Shown: piece after piece, positions 52,510 through 61,604 of the stretch
How positions within the stretch are numbered: position 1 is the stretch's first letter
How the letters are laid out: each line of letters opens with the position of its first letter
Origin: Paenibacillus tundrae
GTDB lineage: Bacteria; Bacillota; Bacilli; Paenibacillales; Paenibacillaceae
DNA: 64,000 nucleotides
Assembly: GCF_036884255.1 (NCBI RefSeq)
Contig: NZ_CP145605.1
Location: 4,092,001 to 4,156,000 of the forward strand
Direction of reading: 5' to 3'
Made by a program: the position numbers and the translations under genes
The notes under the pieces: generated by a model
What the model saw: the letters and a program-made list of their open reading frames with translations, nothing else
Databases searched by the model: none
What the model was told of the DNA's origin: nothing

Positions 52510-53679
52510 TTAGTAGTTCTCCAATTGAGCTTGGTAGCTTGCAACGTTCGCGCGGATTTCCTCCATGGAGTCTCCACCGAACTTCTCTAGGAACGCTTTT
52601 GCAATCTCCCATGCAACCACATGCTCCATAACAACACTTGCTGCTGGAACTGCACATGCGTCGGAACGCTCAACCTGAGCTGAAAAAGCTTCCTTGGTAT
52701 CGATATCCACGCTCTGAAGCGGCTTATAAAGAGTTGGAATTGGCTTCATTACGCCTCGTACAACGACAGGCATGCCGTTAGTCATACCACCTTCGAATCC
52801 ACCCAAACGATTCGTTGCACGATGGTAGCCACGCTCATCCGTATGCATAATCTCATCATGCACTTGGGATCCACGAATCGTACCAGCTTCGAACCCGATA
52901 CCGATTTCTACCCCTTTAAATGCATTAATGGACATTACACCTTGAGCAATTCGGGCATCCAATTTGCGGTCATATTGTACATGACTACCGAGTCCAATAG
53001 GTACACCTTCAACGATACATTCAACAATACCGCCGATCGAGTCGCCTTCTTGTTTGATTTGATCAATGTATGCTTCCATCTTCTTCTCCGTCTCTGCGTC
53101 CGTTACACGTACTGACGAAGCTTCTGTTACCTCGATCAATTCATCGATTGGCAGATCACGATACGGAGCCTCAATCTCTCCAATACGTAGGACACGTCCA
53201 GCAACTTTGATTCCGAATTCTGCTAGAAATTGTCGTGCAATTGCACCACATGCTACACGTACTGTAGTCTCACGTGCACTAGAACGCTCTAGCACGTTAC
53301 GTAAGTCCTTCAGGTTATATTTGAGTCCACCGTTAAGATCAGCGTGTCCTGGACGTGGACGATGCACACGACGCTTCTCTTCGTCACTGCCTTCGATTGG
53401 CTCGATGTTCATAATCTTCTGCCAGTGCTTCCAGTCATTATTTTCAACAACAAGTGCTACAGGTGCTCCTGTCGTATATCCATGGCGAATTCCACCAACG
53501 AACGTTGCCTGATCCTTTTCAATTTGCATCCGGCGTCCACGACCATATCCTTTTTGGCGGCGGTGAAGCTGGAAGTTCAATTCTTCAAAGTCAATATTCA
53601 GATTGCTCGGCAATCCTTCAATAATAGCTGTCAATTGGGGTCCGTGCGTTTCCCCTGCGGTCAAATAACGTAAACTCAT
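52510..53679 (-). CDS. aroC: Chorismate synthase
   Basis: FMN-dependent final step to chorismate (called aroF in Bacillus subtilis). About 389 residues. Conserved sequences include [72 protein letters not shown] and [21 protein letters not shown]. The ATG at 53679 lies seven bases after GGGGGA. First gene of the aroC-aroB-aroH unit, which has its own promoter. Confidence 0.97.
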   Translation of the reverse strand: MSLRYLTAGETHGPQLTAIIEGLPSNLNIDFEELNFQLHRRQKGYGRGRRMQIEKDQATFVGGIRHGYTTGAPVALVVENNDWKHWQKIMNIEPIEGSDEEKRRVHRPRPGHADLNGGLKYNLKDLRNVLERSSARETTVRVACGAIARQFLAEFGIKVAGRVLRIGEIEAPYRDLPIDELIEVTEASSVRVTDAETEKKMEAYIDQIKQEGDSIGGIVECIVEGVPIGLGSHVQYDRKLDARIAQGVMSINAFKGVEIGIGFEAGTIRGSQVHDEIMHTDERGYHRATNRLGGFEGGMTNGMPVVVRGVMKPIPTLYKPLQSVDIDTKEAFSAQVERSDACAVPAASVVMEHVVAWEIAKAFLEKFGGDSMEEIRANVASYQAQLENY

Positions 53680-53741
53680 AATACGTTCCCCCTTTAAACT
53701 GTTAAACTGCACATTGCTAAAATCCCATAATTTCTTTGCTC

Positions 53742-53770
53742 ATTATAGTATAGCTGACCCGCTTTGACAA
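53742..53770 (-). promoter_or_regulatory. Sigma-A promoter for aroC-aroB-aroH
   Basis: TTGTCA (53765-53770) and TATAAT (53742-53747) on the minus strand with a 17-base spacer, about 60 bases before aroC. Confidence 0.8.
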
Positions 53771-53865
53771 GAAAGCACACGTTTTCTTGCACCAAAACGA
53801 ACTTTCGACTCCGTTCATTGTTCTGAATTATTGTACTGCTCTTGCTTCATTTCTCCCTGCTTTGC

Positions 53866-53915
53866 AAAATAACCGCCTGAGCGTACACATGAACATGTGT
53901 AACCCAGACGGTTAT
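53866..53915 (-). terminator. Terminator after cheR
   Basis: A long imperfect stem, ATAACCG..CTG..TACACATG pairing with ATGTGTA..CAG.CGGTTAT, followed by TTTTG on the minus strand. Confidence 0.7.
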
Positions 53916-53944
53916 GAACAATATCTAGTCATTACGAAATGAAC

Positions 53945-54739
53945 TTATTTCTTGCGATAAAAGAATGTTTCTGCTGTCTCCAAGCCATACTGCCCAGGAG
54001 AGAAAATCTGCTCCGTACTACCCACGAATAAAACACCGCCTGGACGCAAACTTGCTGCAAACTTGTGATACAACAGGTTTTTGGCTTCCTCGGTGAAATA
54101 GATCATTACGTTCCGGCACACAATCAGGTCGTACCCATCATCGAAACGATCCAACAACAGATTTTGCTTCACAAACTTAACCGAACTTTTGAGCTTCTCA
54201 TCAATTCGGTACACCAAGCCATCCTGCTTGAAGTAGCGCTCAGCCGTTTCCTTAGGTACATCTTTGAGCGAACGCTCCATATAACGACCTTCTTTGGCTT
54301 TGGCAATTGCTCCTTCGTCCAAATCACTTGCTGTGATCGAGCTATCCTTGAGAATCCCCATCGTATCAAGAATCATAGCTAACGTATACGGTTCCTCACC
54401 TGTTGAACAAGCCGCACTCCATACCTTCGCTTTACGCTTGGAACCTACCAGTTCAGGTAAAATCTGATCCCGAAGCACTTCCCAACGATTCGGATTACGC
54501 CAGAATTCGGATACGTTAATCGTCATACGATCCAAAAATTCATAGAATAGGGACTTATCCTTCTGCATTGCATCAAAAAAAATAGAAAATGTATTAAATC
54601 CGTTTTTGTTGCGAAGTGTGGTCAGCCGTCTTTTCATCTGGCCTTCCTTGTATTGAGCAAGGTCAATGCCCGTGCTCTCTTTGATTTTACGAATGAATCC
54701 GGCATAATCCGGGTCTAGTTGTTGTTCCTGCTCCAGCAT
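53945..54739 (-). CDS. cheR: Chemotaxis protein methyltransferase
   Basis: SAM-dependent methylation of glutamates on chemoreceptors. 264 residues. A helical N-terminal domain ([31 protein letters not shown]) is followed by the Rossmann-type domain with [18 protein letters not shown] (SAM motif I), [15 protein letters not shown] and [29 protein letters not shown] lies just before the ATG. Other chemotaxis genes are elsewhere; the ndk-cheR-aro order matches Bacillus subtilis. Confidence 0.95.
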   Translation of the reverse strand: MLEQEQQLDPDYAGFIRKIKESTGIDLAQYKEGQMKRRLTTLRNKNGFNTFSIFFDAMQKDKSLFYEFLDRMTINVSEFWRNPNRWEVLRDQILPELVGSKRKAKVWSAACSTGEEPYTLAMILDTMGILKDSSITASDLDEGAIAKAKEGRYMERSLKDVPKETAERYFKQDGLVYRIDEKLKSSVKFVKQNLLLDRFDDGYDLIVCRNVMIYFTEEAKNLLYHKFAASLRPGGVLFVGSTEQIFSPGQYGLETAETFFYRKK

Positions 54740-54763
54740 CGTATCACCCTTCTGGTTAATAAA

Positions 54764-55207
54764 TTACAACCAGGCTGCGATGCTCTTGTCGTACGTTACC
54801 AATTCCTCAGAACTAAAGAAGTTTGCTGCTTCACGGGTAGCACTTTCCGGCGAATCTGCCCCATGAATTAGGTTATGCGGTGTGTGACTAGCAAAATCTC
54901 CACGAATAGTACCTGGAGCTGCTTCTTTCACATTGGTCTTGCCGATTACGATCCGTGCTAATGCCACGATATCGTCACCTTCCCAAACCATCGCAAATAC
55001 AGGTCCAGATGTAATAAATCCAACTAATTCATCGAAGAACGGCTTGCCTTCATGCTCGGCATAATGTCGCTTAGCTTGATCCTCCGTCATCTGCACCAGC
55101 TTGCCCGCAACCATTTTAAACCCTTTGTCCTCCAGACGGCTAACAATACGCCCTATCAAACCACGCTGCACACCATCAGGCTTCACCATTAAAAATGTAC
55201 GATCCAT
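54764..55207 (-). CDS. ndk: Nucleoside diphosphate kinase
   Basis: Equilibrates nucleoside di- and triphosphates. 147 residues. [19 protein letters not shown] at the start and the phosphohistidine motif [20 protein letters not shown] are standard. The ATG at 55207 lies seven bases after GAGGAG. It lies between hepT and cheR. Confidence 0.97.
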   Translation of the reverse strand: MDRTFLMVKPDGVQRGLIGRIVSRLEDKGFKMVAGKLVQMTEDQAKRHYAEHEGKPFFDELVGFITSGPVFAMVWEGDDIVALARIVIGKTNVKEAAPGTIRGDFASHTPHNLIHGADSPESATREAANFFSSEELVTYDKSIAAWL

Positions 55208-55367
55208 TGGCTCACTCCTCACTCACGGTTCAAAGTTATTTCAATATGTAGACGCAATCCCTTTGATTGTAACATACAAGTGCATTTCCTCCCAATGAGG
55301 ATTGTCACTTCTACATTCGTGCATGAGTCATTCAACTGCCAATCCTGAATTCAATCGACACCTGAAA

Positions 55368-56342
55368 TTAATGAGTACGTTTAACGACAAAATGAGCAAT
55401 ATCACGCAAATTTTTGCTGGTCTTGATGTTAGGCAGCTGATCCAGAGCATCGAGCGCTTTCTTCATATATCGGTCAGCGAGTGCTTCTGCTTTAGCAATT
55501 CCTTGACTTTGGCGAATCATTCCAATTGCATCTGATGCGCTTGCACGTCCGTCCTCGTGTTGAACACGAGTAATTTCTGCTAGTAGTGGTTCACGTAACT
55601 GCTGTTCTTGTAATGCATAGAGCACAGGTAACGTAATATTTCCCTGCTTCATATCACTGCCCGGAGGCTTACCCAATTGCTTCTCTGTTCCAACCAGATC
55701 CAGCACATCATCTTGAATCTGGAACGCCATGCCCACATTATACCCGTAGGTATATAGCAGAGAAGATACTTCCTTGGGTGCACGTGTCGCAAGAGCTCCC
55801 AATTGACAGCTCACTGCAATCAGCAATGCCGTTTTACGCCGAATACGAAGAAGATAATTACGAACACTTTGTCCAGTGTTAAAAAAGTCGCGAATCTGCT
55901 CCATCTCACCGATGGACATCTGAACCATTGCCTTGGCCAGAATACGATGAATTGCCGGGTCGGATAAACCAGCAGTCAGTTGGAGCGCTTTCCCATAAAT
56001 ATAATCCCCGGTGTACATAGCAATCCGATTATCCCACTTGGATTTCACTGTCGGCTTACCCCTACGAGTTGCCGCATTATCAATGACGTCATCATGTACA
56101 AGGGAAGCCGAATGTATCAATTCGAGCGGAACCGCAATGAGCTTTAGCCGCTCAATATCATATGTACCGTATTTCCCACCAAGCAGCACAAATACGGGGC
56201 GTAAACGTTTCCCACCTGCTTTGAGCAAGTGAAGCGAAGTTTCACTCAGCAACTTTTGTTCCCCTTGAACACTGCGATATAACTCTTTTTCAATGTAATC
56301 CATATCTTTTTTTAGCAACCCGAAAATATCTAATAGTTTCAT
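55368..56342 (-). CDS. hepT: Heptaprenyl diphosphate synthase component II
   Basis: Catalytic subunit that builds the C35 side chain of menaquinone-7 with HepS. 324 residues. The first aspartate-rich motif is in SASLVHDDVIDNAATRRGKPT and the second in AFQIQDDVLDLVGTEKQLGKPPGSD. Its ATG overlaps the stop of a 14-codon ORF (ATGA). A weak GGGTG lies close before it. Confidence 0.95.
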   Translation of the reverse strand: MKLLDIFGLLKKDMDYIEKELYRSVQGEQKLLSETSLHLLKAGGKRLRPVFVLLGGKYGTYDIERLKLIAVPLELIHSASLVHDDVIDNAATRRGKPTVKSKWDNRIAMYTGDYIYGKALQLTAGLSDPAIHRILAKAMVQMSIGEMEQIRDFFNTGQSVRNYLLRIRRKTALLIAVSCQLGALATRAPKEVSSLLYTYGYNVGMAFQIQDDVLDLVGTEKQLGKPPGSDMKQGNITLPVLYALQEQQLREPLLAEITRVQHEDGRASASDAIGMIRQSQGIAKAEALADRYMKKALDALDQLPNIKTSKNLRDIAHFVVKRTH

Positions 56343-56383
56343 TCGTTCACCCGTATCAGCGTATTGTCAGTCCAAAAATCCAT
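56339..56383 (-). CDS. Possible 14-residue upstream ORF coupled to hepT
   Basis: MDFWTDNTLIRVNE. The ATG lies nine bases after GGAGGGG, a much better ribosome binding site than that of hepT, and the stop overlaps the hepT start by four bases. It could bring ribosomes to hepT by coupling. Longer readings of this frame (to 56563) look non-coding. Confidence 0.4.
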   Translation of the reverse strand: MDFWTDNTLIRVNE

Positions 56384-56456
56384 GCTTACCTTCCCCTCCA
56401 GCAATTCCGGCCTGCAGGCATAACGAAAGCCCGGGCTCGCCGTCCCTACTTGTGTT

Positions 56457-56585
56457 CTATATGTCGTGCCACATTTCTTCGAATGCCATGACCGACATCC
56501 GGGATTTAAACTCTTCGACGTATTCTGAAACAAGGATACAGAAGTTGCCGGAGTATGGGTCAAGGCTGTGTGCCATCACAAGCAT
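56457..56585 (-). CDS. Possible small protein (42 residues) between ubiX and hepT
   Basis: The frame starts MLVMAHSLDPYSGNF and ends MAFEEMWHDI. The composition is protein-like with an acidic helix (SEYVEEFKSRMSVMAFEE). GGTGAG lies nine bases before the ATG. It is in the same frame as the 23-codon ORF upstream, separated by TGATGA. No recognised family; it may be a genuine small gene or a decayed remnant. Confidence 0.4.
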   Translation of the reverse strand: MLVMAHSLDPYSGNFCILVSEYVEEFKSRMSVMAFEEMWHDI

Positions 56586-56588
56586 TCA

Positions 56589-56660
56589 TCAGCACTCACC
56601 AATACCCCGGGTGCGGGGCGACAACCAGAAGCATAATCTTCTTACTAGCCACAGGGACAT
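56589..56660 (-). CDS. Possible 23-residue ORF after ubiX
   Basis: Starts MSLWLVRRLCFWLSP, a hydrophobic, basic peptide. The ATG is 16 bases after the ubiX stop with only GGAAG upstream. It ends in tandem TGA codons next to the start of the 42-residue ORF. Coding status is doubtful. Confidence 0.25.
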   Translation of the reverse strand: MSLWLVRRLCFWLSPRTRGIGEC

Positions 56661-56676
56661 AGTTAGCTTCCAGTTG

Positions 56677-57294
56677 TTAACCCCGTTCATCCGGTTCTCC
56701 CCATCGCTTGAAGAGCTGATGCGGTATGCGCAGACTATCCAGCACTTTACCCACCAAAAACATAATCAACTCGTCCATACTCTGAGGTTTGTAATAAAAA
56801 GCCGGCATCGCCGGAATCATGCGCACACCTAATCTAGAGAGCTTCAACATGTTCTCCAAATGGATTGCATGCAGCGGCGTCTCTCGTGGAACGAGAATTA
56901 ACGGTCTCGCTTCCTTCATCATCACATCAGCTGCGCGAGACATCAGATTATCAGATGACCCTTGCGCAATAGATGAGAGAGTTCCCATGGAGCAAGGCAT
57001 AATAATCATACCCTCGGCAAGATAAGATCCACTCGCAATAGAAGCTCCAATATCGCTAACGGGATGGTAGATGATTGAGCCGGAGCGGCCCCCGAATTTT
57101 TCCTCAAGCACAGCGTCACGGCTCGTGATATCCCAGTCCATTTCTTCTTTTAACACACGCCAGCCCGCATTAGAAATCACGAGATGCACTGTGTAGTCCA
57201 GATCAAGTAACGTTTCAATCAGCCTAATGCCATAAATGCTTCCACTGGCTCCAGTAATACCAACGACGAGGCGTTTATTGTCCGGCTGCTGCAT
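56677..57294 (-). CDS. ubiX: UbiX-type flavin prenyltransferase
   Basis: Makes prenylated FMN, the cofactor of UbiD-type decarboxylases. 205 residues. RLVVGITGASGSIYGIRLIETL at the N-terminus binds FMN; MIIMPCSMGTLSSIAQG, LILVPRETPLHAIHLENML and MIPAMPAFYYKPQSMDELI are family signatures. It lies two bases after the ubiA-like gene. Its presence here suggests a decarboxylation step in quinone synthesis; a ubiD partner is not in the window. Confidence 0.95.
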   Translation of the reverse strand: MQQPDNKRLVVGITGASGSIYGIRLIETLLDLDYTVHLVISNAGWRVLKEEMDWDITSRDAVLEEKFGGRSGSIIYHPVSDIGASIASGSYLAEGMIIMPCSMGTLSSIAQGSSDNLMSRAADVMMKEARPLILVPRETPLHAIHLENMLKLSRLGVRMIPAMPAFYYKPQSMDELIMFLVGKVLDSLRIPHQLFKRWGEPDERG

Positions 57295-57296
57295 CG

Positions 57297-58163
57297 TTAC
57301 TTCACCGCCAGATCAATCAAAGTGAACGTAAACACCACAAGGCTAAGCACACTGTTCATCGTAAAGAATGCCGTTTGAACTCGGCTCATGTCATTAGGTG
57401 ATACGATGTAATGTTCATAGAATAGAATACCGTACGTAATCAACATACCCGCACCATACCACCAGCTGAGATCAGTCATTAACAAGAGTGCTAAGAAACC
57501 GATCGCCGTAATGATATGGAAGAGCTTTGCGATGTTCAATGACTTAATCAATCCAAAGCGAGAAGGAATGGAATGCAAGCCTTCTCCCTTGTCAAACTCC
57601 AGATCTTGACATGCATAGATGATATCGAAGCCTGCTGTCCAGAATACAATCGTAACGTAGAGTACAATAGCTGTCCAATCCATCGAACCCGTAACCGCGA
57701 CCCAGCCCCCAAGTGGAGCAAGACCAATCGTCATACCAAGCACGATATGACATAGCCATGTGAATCGTTTGGTATATGAATACAGTACTAGCATAAATAC
57801 AGCAATAGGCAACAATTGCATGGATAACACATTAAGATTGGATGATGCCCAGAATAACAATACAAATGAAACAATAATGAAAATAATAACTTCGCCGTTC
57901 TTCAGCAATCCAGCTGGAATAGCTCGCATTGCCGTACGTGGATTCTTGCCGTCAATGGCCTGGTCAATAATACGATTGAGGCCAAATGCTGCACTTCGCG
58001 CACCTACCATAGCTAGTAGTACCCAGAAGATTTGCATCCAGGACGGGAAGGTGCCATTGACTAACATGGAACCGAGAATAGCTCCCATAAAAGCAAAAGG
58101 TAATGCAAAAAGCGTGTGTTCAATCTTGATCATTTCTAAAAAGATACGAATTTTCCTAAACAT
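57297..58163 (-). CDS. ubiA: UbiA-family polyprenyltransferase
   Basis: Membrane prenyltransferase attaching the isoprenoid chain to an aromatic acid. About 288 residues, eight or nine membrane helices. The first aspartate-rich motif is in NRIIDQAIDGKNPRTAMRAIP and the second in YACQDLEFDKGEGLHSIPSRFG. It resembles 4-hydroxybenzoate-type UbiA rather than MenA. The ATG at 58163 lies seven bases after AAGGAG; the gene starts inside the end of menG. Confidence 0.93.
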   Translation of the reverse strand: MFRKIRIFLEMIKIEHTLFALPFAFMGAILGSMLVNGTFPSWMQIFWVLLAMVGARSAAFGLNRIIDQAIDGKNPRTAMRAIPAGLLKNGEVIIFIIVSFVLLFWASSNLNVLSMQLLPIAVFMLVLYSYTKRFTWLCHIVLGMTIGLAPLGGWVAVTGSMDWTAIVLYVTIVFWTAGFDIIYACQDLEFDKGEGLHSIPSRFGLIKSLNIAKLFHIITAIGFLALLLMTDLSWWYGAGMLITYGILFYEHYIVSPNDMSRVQTAFFTMNSVLSLVVFTFTLIDLAVK

Positions 58164-58884
58164 GCTGATTCTCCTTGGTTCCAATATGCAGTGCCGCGAT
58201 GCCTCCGGTCAGAGGATAGGCCTGCACTTGCTGTAATCCGGTTTCTTCAAAAATGCTCGCCAGTTCCTTTCTTCCCGGAAATAGTGCCAGCGAGTCTGGT
58301 AGCCATTTGTACTGCTCATAACGCTTAGCAAATAGCTTGGCCATATTAGGCAACATATGTTCAAAATAAAAATAATAAATGCCTTTAAAAGGTTGCCATG
58401 TTGGTTTGGATAGCTCTAGACATACCACCTTGCCTCCCGGCTTCACAACACGTTGCATCTCAGACAGAACCTGTCTCAGATCCGGTACATTCCGAAGACC
58501 AAAACCTATCGTCACGTAATCAAACGTATTATCGTCAAATGGAAGTGACATTGCATTTCCTTGCACAAGTGTGATCTGCTTGTCACGATTCACTGCATTA
58601 ATCTTCGTTTGGCCTACCTCCAGCATGTTACTGCTGAAATCGAGACCATGCATGTGACCCGTTTCACTTGCTTCCGCCATGGCAAGCGTCCAGTCGCAGG
58701 TTCCGCAGCACAGATCAAGCCCTGTGTCTCCTTGGGACATGTTCATCTTTTTCATCGTGAACTTACGCCAAGCTTTGTGCCTACGAAAACTTAGGATATC
58801 ATTCATGACATCATACTTACCCGCAATACTCTGAAAAACCGAATGGACAAATTCTTCTTTCGGTTTGGTCTCTGTGCTACCCAT
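58156..58884 (-). CDS. menG: Demethylmenaquinone methyltransferase
   Basis: SAM-dependent C-methylation, last step to menaquinone (also called menH or ubiE). About 242 residues. FVHSVFQSIAGKYDVMNDILS at the N-terminus, motif I LDLCCGTCDWTLAMAE, YVTIGFGLRNVPDLRQVLSE and KVVCLELSKPTWQPFKGIYYFYFEHMLPN match MenG/UbiE. The ATG at 58884 follows GAGGGGGAG. It lies between hepS and the ubiA-like gene. Confidence 0.96.
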   Translation of the reverse strand: MGSTETKPKEEFVHSVFQSIAGKYDVMNDILSFRRHKAWRKFTMKKMNMSQGDTGLDLCCGTCDWTLAMAEASETGHMHGLDFSSNMLEVGQTKINAVNRDKQITLVQGNAMSLPFDDNTFDYVTIGFGLRNVPDLRQVLSEMQRVVKPGGKVVCLELSKPTWQPFKGIYYFYFEHMLPNMAKLFAKRYEQYKWLPDSLALFPGRKELASIFEETGLQQVQAYPLTGGIAALHIGTKENQHV

Positions 58885-58895
58885 TCGTCTCCCCC

Positions 58896-59759
58896 TCAAT
58901 CTTCCCTAACTACCGCATGTGAAGGCTGCAAATAGGTGAGGTAAGGTTCCAAAATCGTCTGCACTTCATGCAAACTTTCACCCTCCACCTTGTCTTGCAA
59001 TAATTGCTGTATGCGGTGTGTGCTATTACGAAGCTTGTCCAGCAAGATTTCACCAATTCGATACTTCAAAACCAGTCCAGCCCACGCACGCATATCTGGC
59101 TCAGGTTGACGAAGAACCTTCCGTTCCTCATCACTGCCCTGCTCATTGATACTCCAGAAGGCATAACTGTAAACAAAGCTTTTCTCATCATTTAGCTTCT
59201 GCAATTCTGCCACAATGTTCTCACAAGTGCTAAATTCCGCAAGCAGATGCTTCCAGATCGACTGATCCTTTTCTCTGATTATGTCTGTAAAAGAAAGAAA
59301 CAGCTGCATTTTCAGCTGTACCGTTTCACGTAAGTATTCATCAGGCGAAACGACGAGCTTCTTCATACGTTCATATAATGACATCTTACCCACGTTAACC
59401 TCAGCGACTGCACCACTAAGTTTACCAATCATTTCGATCCGGTTGGCATGGGCAAGCAATTGATAGAATCGACTACTGAAATAATCGCCAGCGAGCACAT
59501 TCAACTGACGAGATCGCATCTCCTGTTCTCTACGTGCTCCGGATAAAGTATCAATACGATCATGCGTATCCATGGCCAACTGAACGAGCGAGGTAGCTAG
59601 AGCATAAATTTCATCATGCTGCTTCTCATCTGTGCGGCTCACAAACACCTGCAACAGACGCGCTCGGCTATCCGGAAACGGTGGTATTTCCGTATGTTGT
59701 CGAATCATGTCGTAATCCGTATATTTTTTTGCTAGTTGGGGTACGCGATATGAATTCAT
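58896..59759 (-). CDS. hepS: Heptaprenyl diphosphate synthase component I
   Basis: Non-catalytic regulatory subunit of heptaprenyl diphosphate synthase, partner of HepT. About 287 residues, almost wholly helical. The conserved-looking LAGDYFSSRFYQLLAHANRIEMIGKLSGAVAEVNVGKMSLYE stretch (about residues 100-140) fits the family. The ATG at 59759 lies seven bases after GGAGG. hepS-menG-...-hepT is the order in Bacillus subtilis, here interrupted by ubiA and ubiX. Confidence 0.9.
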   Translation of the reverse strand: MNSYRVPQLAKKYTDYDMIRQHTEIPPFPDSRARLLQVFVSRTDEKQHDEIYALATSLVQLAMDTHDRIDTLSGARREQEMRSRQLNVLAGDYFSSRFYQLLAHANRIEMIGKLSGAVAEVNVGKMSLYERMKKLVVSPDEYLRETVQLKMQLFLSFTDIIREKDQSIWKHLLAEFSTCENIVAELQKLNDEKSFVYSYAFWSINEQGSDEERKVLRQPEPDMRAWAGLVLKYRIGEILLDKLRNSTHRIQQLLQDKVEGESLHEVQTILEPYLTYLQPSHAVVRED

Positions 59760-59862
59760 TCTCCAGCCTCCGAGACTTTGCATTGTTAAACCTTTTTCTG
59801 CACTACAATCTTATATATTATAGCATATGTTTATCGGACACGCACTGAATCCTGCTATTCTA

Positions 59863-60414
59863 TTACCCCTGGTTCAACATTTCGAACTGCTTCCTCCAGA
59901 GTTCCGTCACCATAATATGAAACCAGGCTTTTAATTCGTCAGATAACGCTGGACTATTCCAATTTCGCAGGCTATCAATTGCTTCCATCGGCCATTCATT
60001 GCGGCGAATATCCGCGGCAAGCAACAGATGTTGTTTATGCAGCCATTCATCCTCGGCCATAACACGAAGCAATACTTGTTCCACATTGTCCAAGCTCCGA
60101 AAACTCAGCTCGGCAATCGCAGCCATGTTGGCGTATATTTCACTATAGCTTGTTCCCGTTCCAATTACCTTTAAGTCGAGTTTCAAAATGGATTGCTTCC
60201 ATTCTACTCTTGCGATGGGAGTTGTTAAATGCATAGAATTTAGCACATCCACCAAATTTTCATCGGATAATTCGTCTGGTGCTTTTGTTGCTGTGACTGG
60301 CAGTACGTGATCCTCGCCCCATGTACGTATATGTAAATTCTGTATCGCCACCAGCAGAAAAACTGCTGCAACCGTTGCTAACACTGAAGTGGTAAGGATC
60401 ATTCCGGGTTTCAT
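59863..60414 (-). CDS. Membrane-anchored protein of unknown function
   Basis: 183 residues. A signal-anchor (MILTTSVLATVAAVFLLVAIQ) precedes about 160 residues predicted outside the membrane, containing an acidic helix (DELSDENLVDVLNSM) and ending in a helical region with several tryptophans. I do not recognise a family. It lies between mtrB and hepS on the same strand. Confidence 0.7.
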   Translation of the reverse strand: MKPGMILTTSVLATVAAVFLLVAIQNLHIRTWGEDHVLPVTATKAPDELSDENLVDVLNSMHLTTPIARVEWKQSILKLDLKVIGTGTSYSEIYANMAAIAELSFRSLDNVEQVLLRVMAEDEWLHKQHLLLAADIRRNEWPMEAIDSLRNWNSPALSDELKAWFHIMVTELWRKQFEMLNQG

Positions 60415-60482
60415 AAACGCCTCCCTGCCCTCACCTGTTAGTGTAGTCTGTCCGGTAAAGGCTCATACCTCATTGTACAATG

Positions 60483-60504
60483 AAAAAAAGCAGGCTATGC
60501 CTGC
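60483..60504 (-). terminator. Terminator after mtrB
   Basis: Perfect six-bp stem GCAGGC/GCCTGC with a three-base loop and seven T on the minus strand, nine bases past mtrB. Confidence 0.8.
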
Positions 60505-60512
60505 AATTTTCA

Positions 60513-60734
60513 TTATTCGGACTGAATTTCACCATGCTTGGTAATCAGCGTAGCTTTGCCCCGGATTTTGATAGCAGAAGTATGATTCGTGAATTGAGCA
60601 AACATTACTTCTCCCTTGTCGAGCTTCTCTGTATGGTGAAAACGCGTGTCCTGGCCCCGAGTTAAGCCGATTACCTGTACACCGTTCTCTTCCGCTCGAA
60701 TGACAATATAATCACTGCCGGTTGGATGGTCCAT
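60513..60734 (-). CDS. mtrB: trp RNA-binding attenuation protein TRAP
   Basis: 73 residues. [36 protein letters not shown] and [16 protein letters not shown] match Bacillus TRAP almost throughout, including the Lys/Arg residues that contact GAG/UAG triplets and the tryptophan-pocket loops. It forms an 11-mer that binds trp leader RNA when loaded with tryptophan. Its likely target, the array at 50929-50987, is in the same window. The start is the ATG at 60734, ten bases after GAGAGGGG. folE (mtrA), which precedes mtrB in Bacillus subtilis, is absent. Confidence 0.97.
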   Translation of the reverse strand: MDHPTGSDYIVIRAEENGVQVIGLTRGQDTRFHHTEKLDKGEVMFAQFTNHTSAIKIRGKATLITKHGEIQSE

Positions 60735-60769
60735 CACGTAACGTCCCCTCTCCTAGTTCAATAGCGTTA

Positions 60770-60798
60770 ATGATGATTAAAATCGTTGCATTTGTCAA
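60770..60798 (-). promoter_or_regulatory. Predicted promoter of mtrB
   Basis: TTGACA (60793-60798) and CATCAT (60770-60775) on the minus strand with a 17-base spacer, 36 bases before the mtrB ATG. Confidence 0.5.
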
Positions 60799-60883
60799 CA
60801 GAGTCCTATCCATATGAAACGCAACAATTATTCAATGACGGGTCATACTACAAAATATCTAGTTACAGAAAGGAGAATTACTC

Positions 60884-61045
60884 TTGAAATACACTCCAGC
60901 AACACTAACAGAAGAACATGTGCACCAGATTCAAGAGGTTGAACAGCATCTCTCTGATGCCGCAGGCAAAGAACTGATTTTAATCGCTTATAGCCTGCAG
61001 CCAGAAGAAACGAATCCGTCAGACAGCCGTTCAGATCCACTTTAA
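60884..61045 (+). CDS. Small protein of 53 residues, divergent from mtrB
   Basis: Starts TTG, eight bases after AAAGGAG. The sequence begins KYTPATLTEEHVHQIQEVEQ and contains a predicted amphipathic helix plus a hydrophobic strand (KELILIAYSL), ending in a polar tail NPSDSRSDPL. A strong bidirectional terminator follows 16 bases later. The good ribosome binding site and terminator support a real gene, but I recognise no family. Confidence 0.7.
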   Translation: MKYTPATLTEEHVHQIQEVEQHLSDAAGKELILIAYSLQPEETNPSDSRSDPL

Positions 61046-61060
61046 AAGGGCAAAAGAAAA

Positions 61061-61086
61061 GGCCGTGAACAAGTCACGGTCTTTTT
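61061..61086. terminator. Bidirectional terminator between the small gene and hup
   Basis: GGCCGTGA/TCACGGTC stem with loop ACAAG, TTTTT on the + side and a T-rich tract (CCTTTTCTTTT) on the minus side. Confidence 0.85.
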
Positions 61087-61112
61087 GTCGACATATGGAA
61101 TATGTAGAAATC

Positions 61113-61385
61113 TTATTTAATTCCGTCTTTGAGCGCTTTACCTGGTTTGAATGCAGGAATTTTGCTCGCAGGAATTTCGATTTCTTCACCTGTTTGCGGG
61201 TTACGTCCTTTACGAGCAGAACGTTCGCGAACTTCGAAGTTCCCAAAACCAACCAATTGTACTTTGTCTCCGCTTTGAAGAGCCTCAGAGATTGCTTCGA
61301 ACACGGCATCAACCGCTTTCGTTACATCCTTTTTGGACAGTTCAGTAGCTTCAGACACGTGTGTAATCAAGTCTGATTTATTCAT
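61113..61385 (-). CDS. hup: HU-type DNA-binding protein
   Basis: Abundant nucleoid protein (Hbs/HBsu type). 90 residues. [50 protein letters not shown] and the DNA-intercalating arm with proline (about residue 63) are standard. AGGAGGTG lies about seven bases before the ATG. In Bacillus subtilis hbs is likewise next to the mtrB-hepS cluster. Confidence 0.98.
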   Translation of the reverse strand: MNKSDLITHVSEATELSKKDVTKAVDAVFEAISEALQSGDKVQLVGFGNFEVRERSARKGRNPQTGEEIEIPASKIPAFKPGKALKDGIK

Positions 61386-61436
61386 TTGTTTTTCACCTCC
61401 TGAATCAATGTCCTGAATGTTATACTGTGTTTCCGT

Positions 61437-61465
61437 TTTATCGCGAAATATACGTTCATACGCAA
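61437..61465 (-). promoter_or_regulatory. Possible hup promoter
   Basis: TTGCGT (61460-61465), 17 bases, GATAAA (61437-61442) on the minus strand. A TATAAC at 61419-61424 could be a second -10. The 61386-61604 gap also has GGCA/TGCC and CCGC/GCGG hairpins without T runs. Confidence 0.35.
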
Positions 61466-61604
61466 AAAATCTACGTACATCTTGAGCGTGATGAACACCA
61501 TTCTCCGCTTGCGGTTAACAGTTCTTTCCGGCAGAATGCCGCCTGAAACCAAGCGCGCTCCATACGCGGAACAAATTTTATACTAATACAGACAGCACAC
61601 AATT

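Noticed and set aside
56339..56563. 74-residue minus-strand ORF ending at the hepT start
   Set aside because: Most of it (starting MTHTPATSVSLFQ) starts at a TTG without a ribosome binding site, has a non-coding composition and overlaps the more plausible 42-codon frame. Only the last 14 codons, with their own strong site, were kept.
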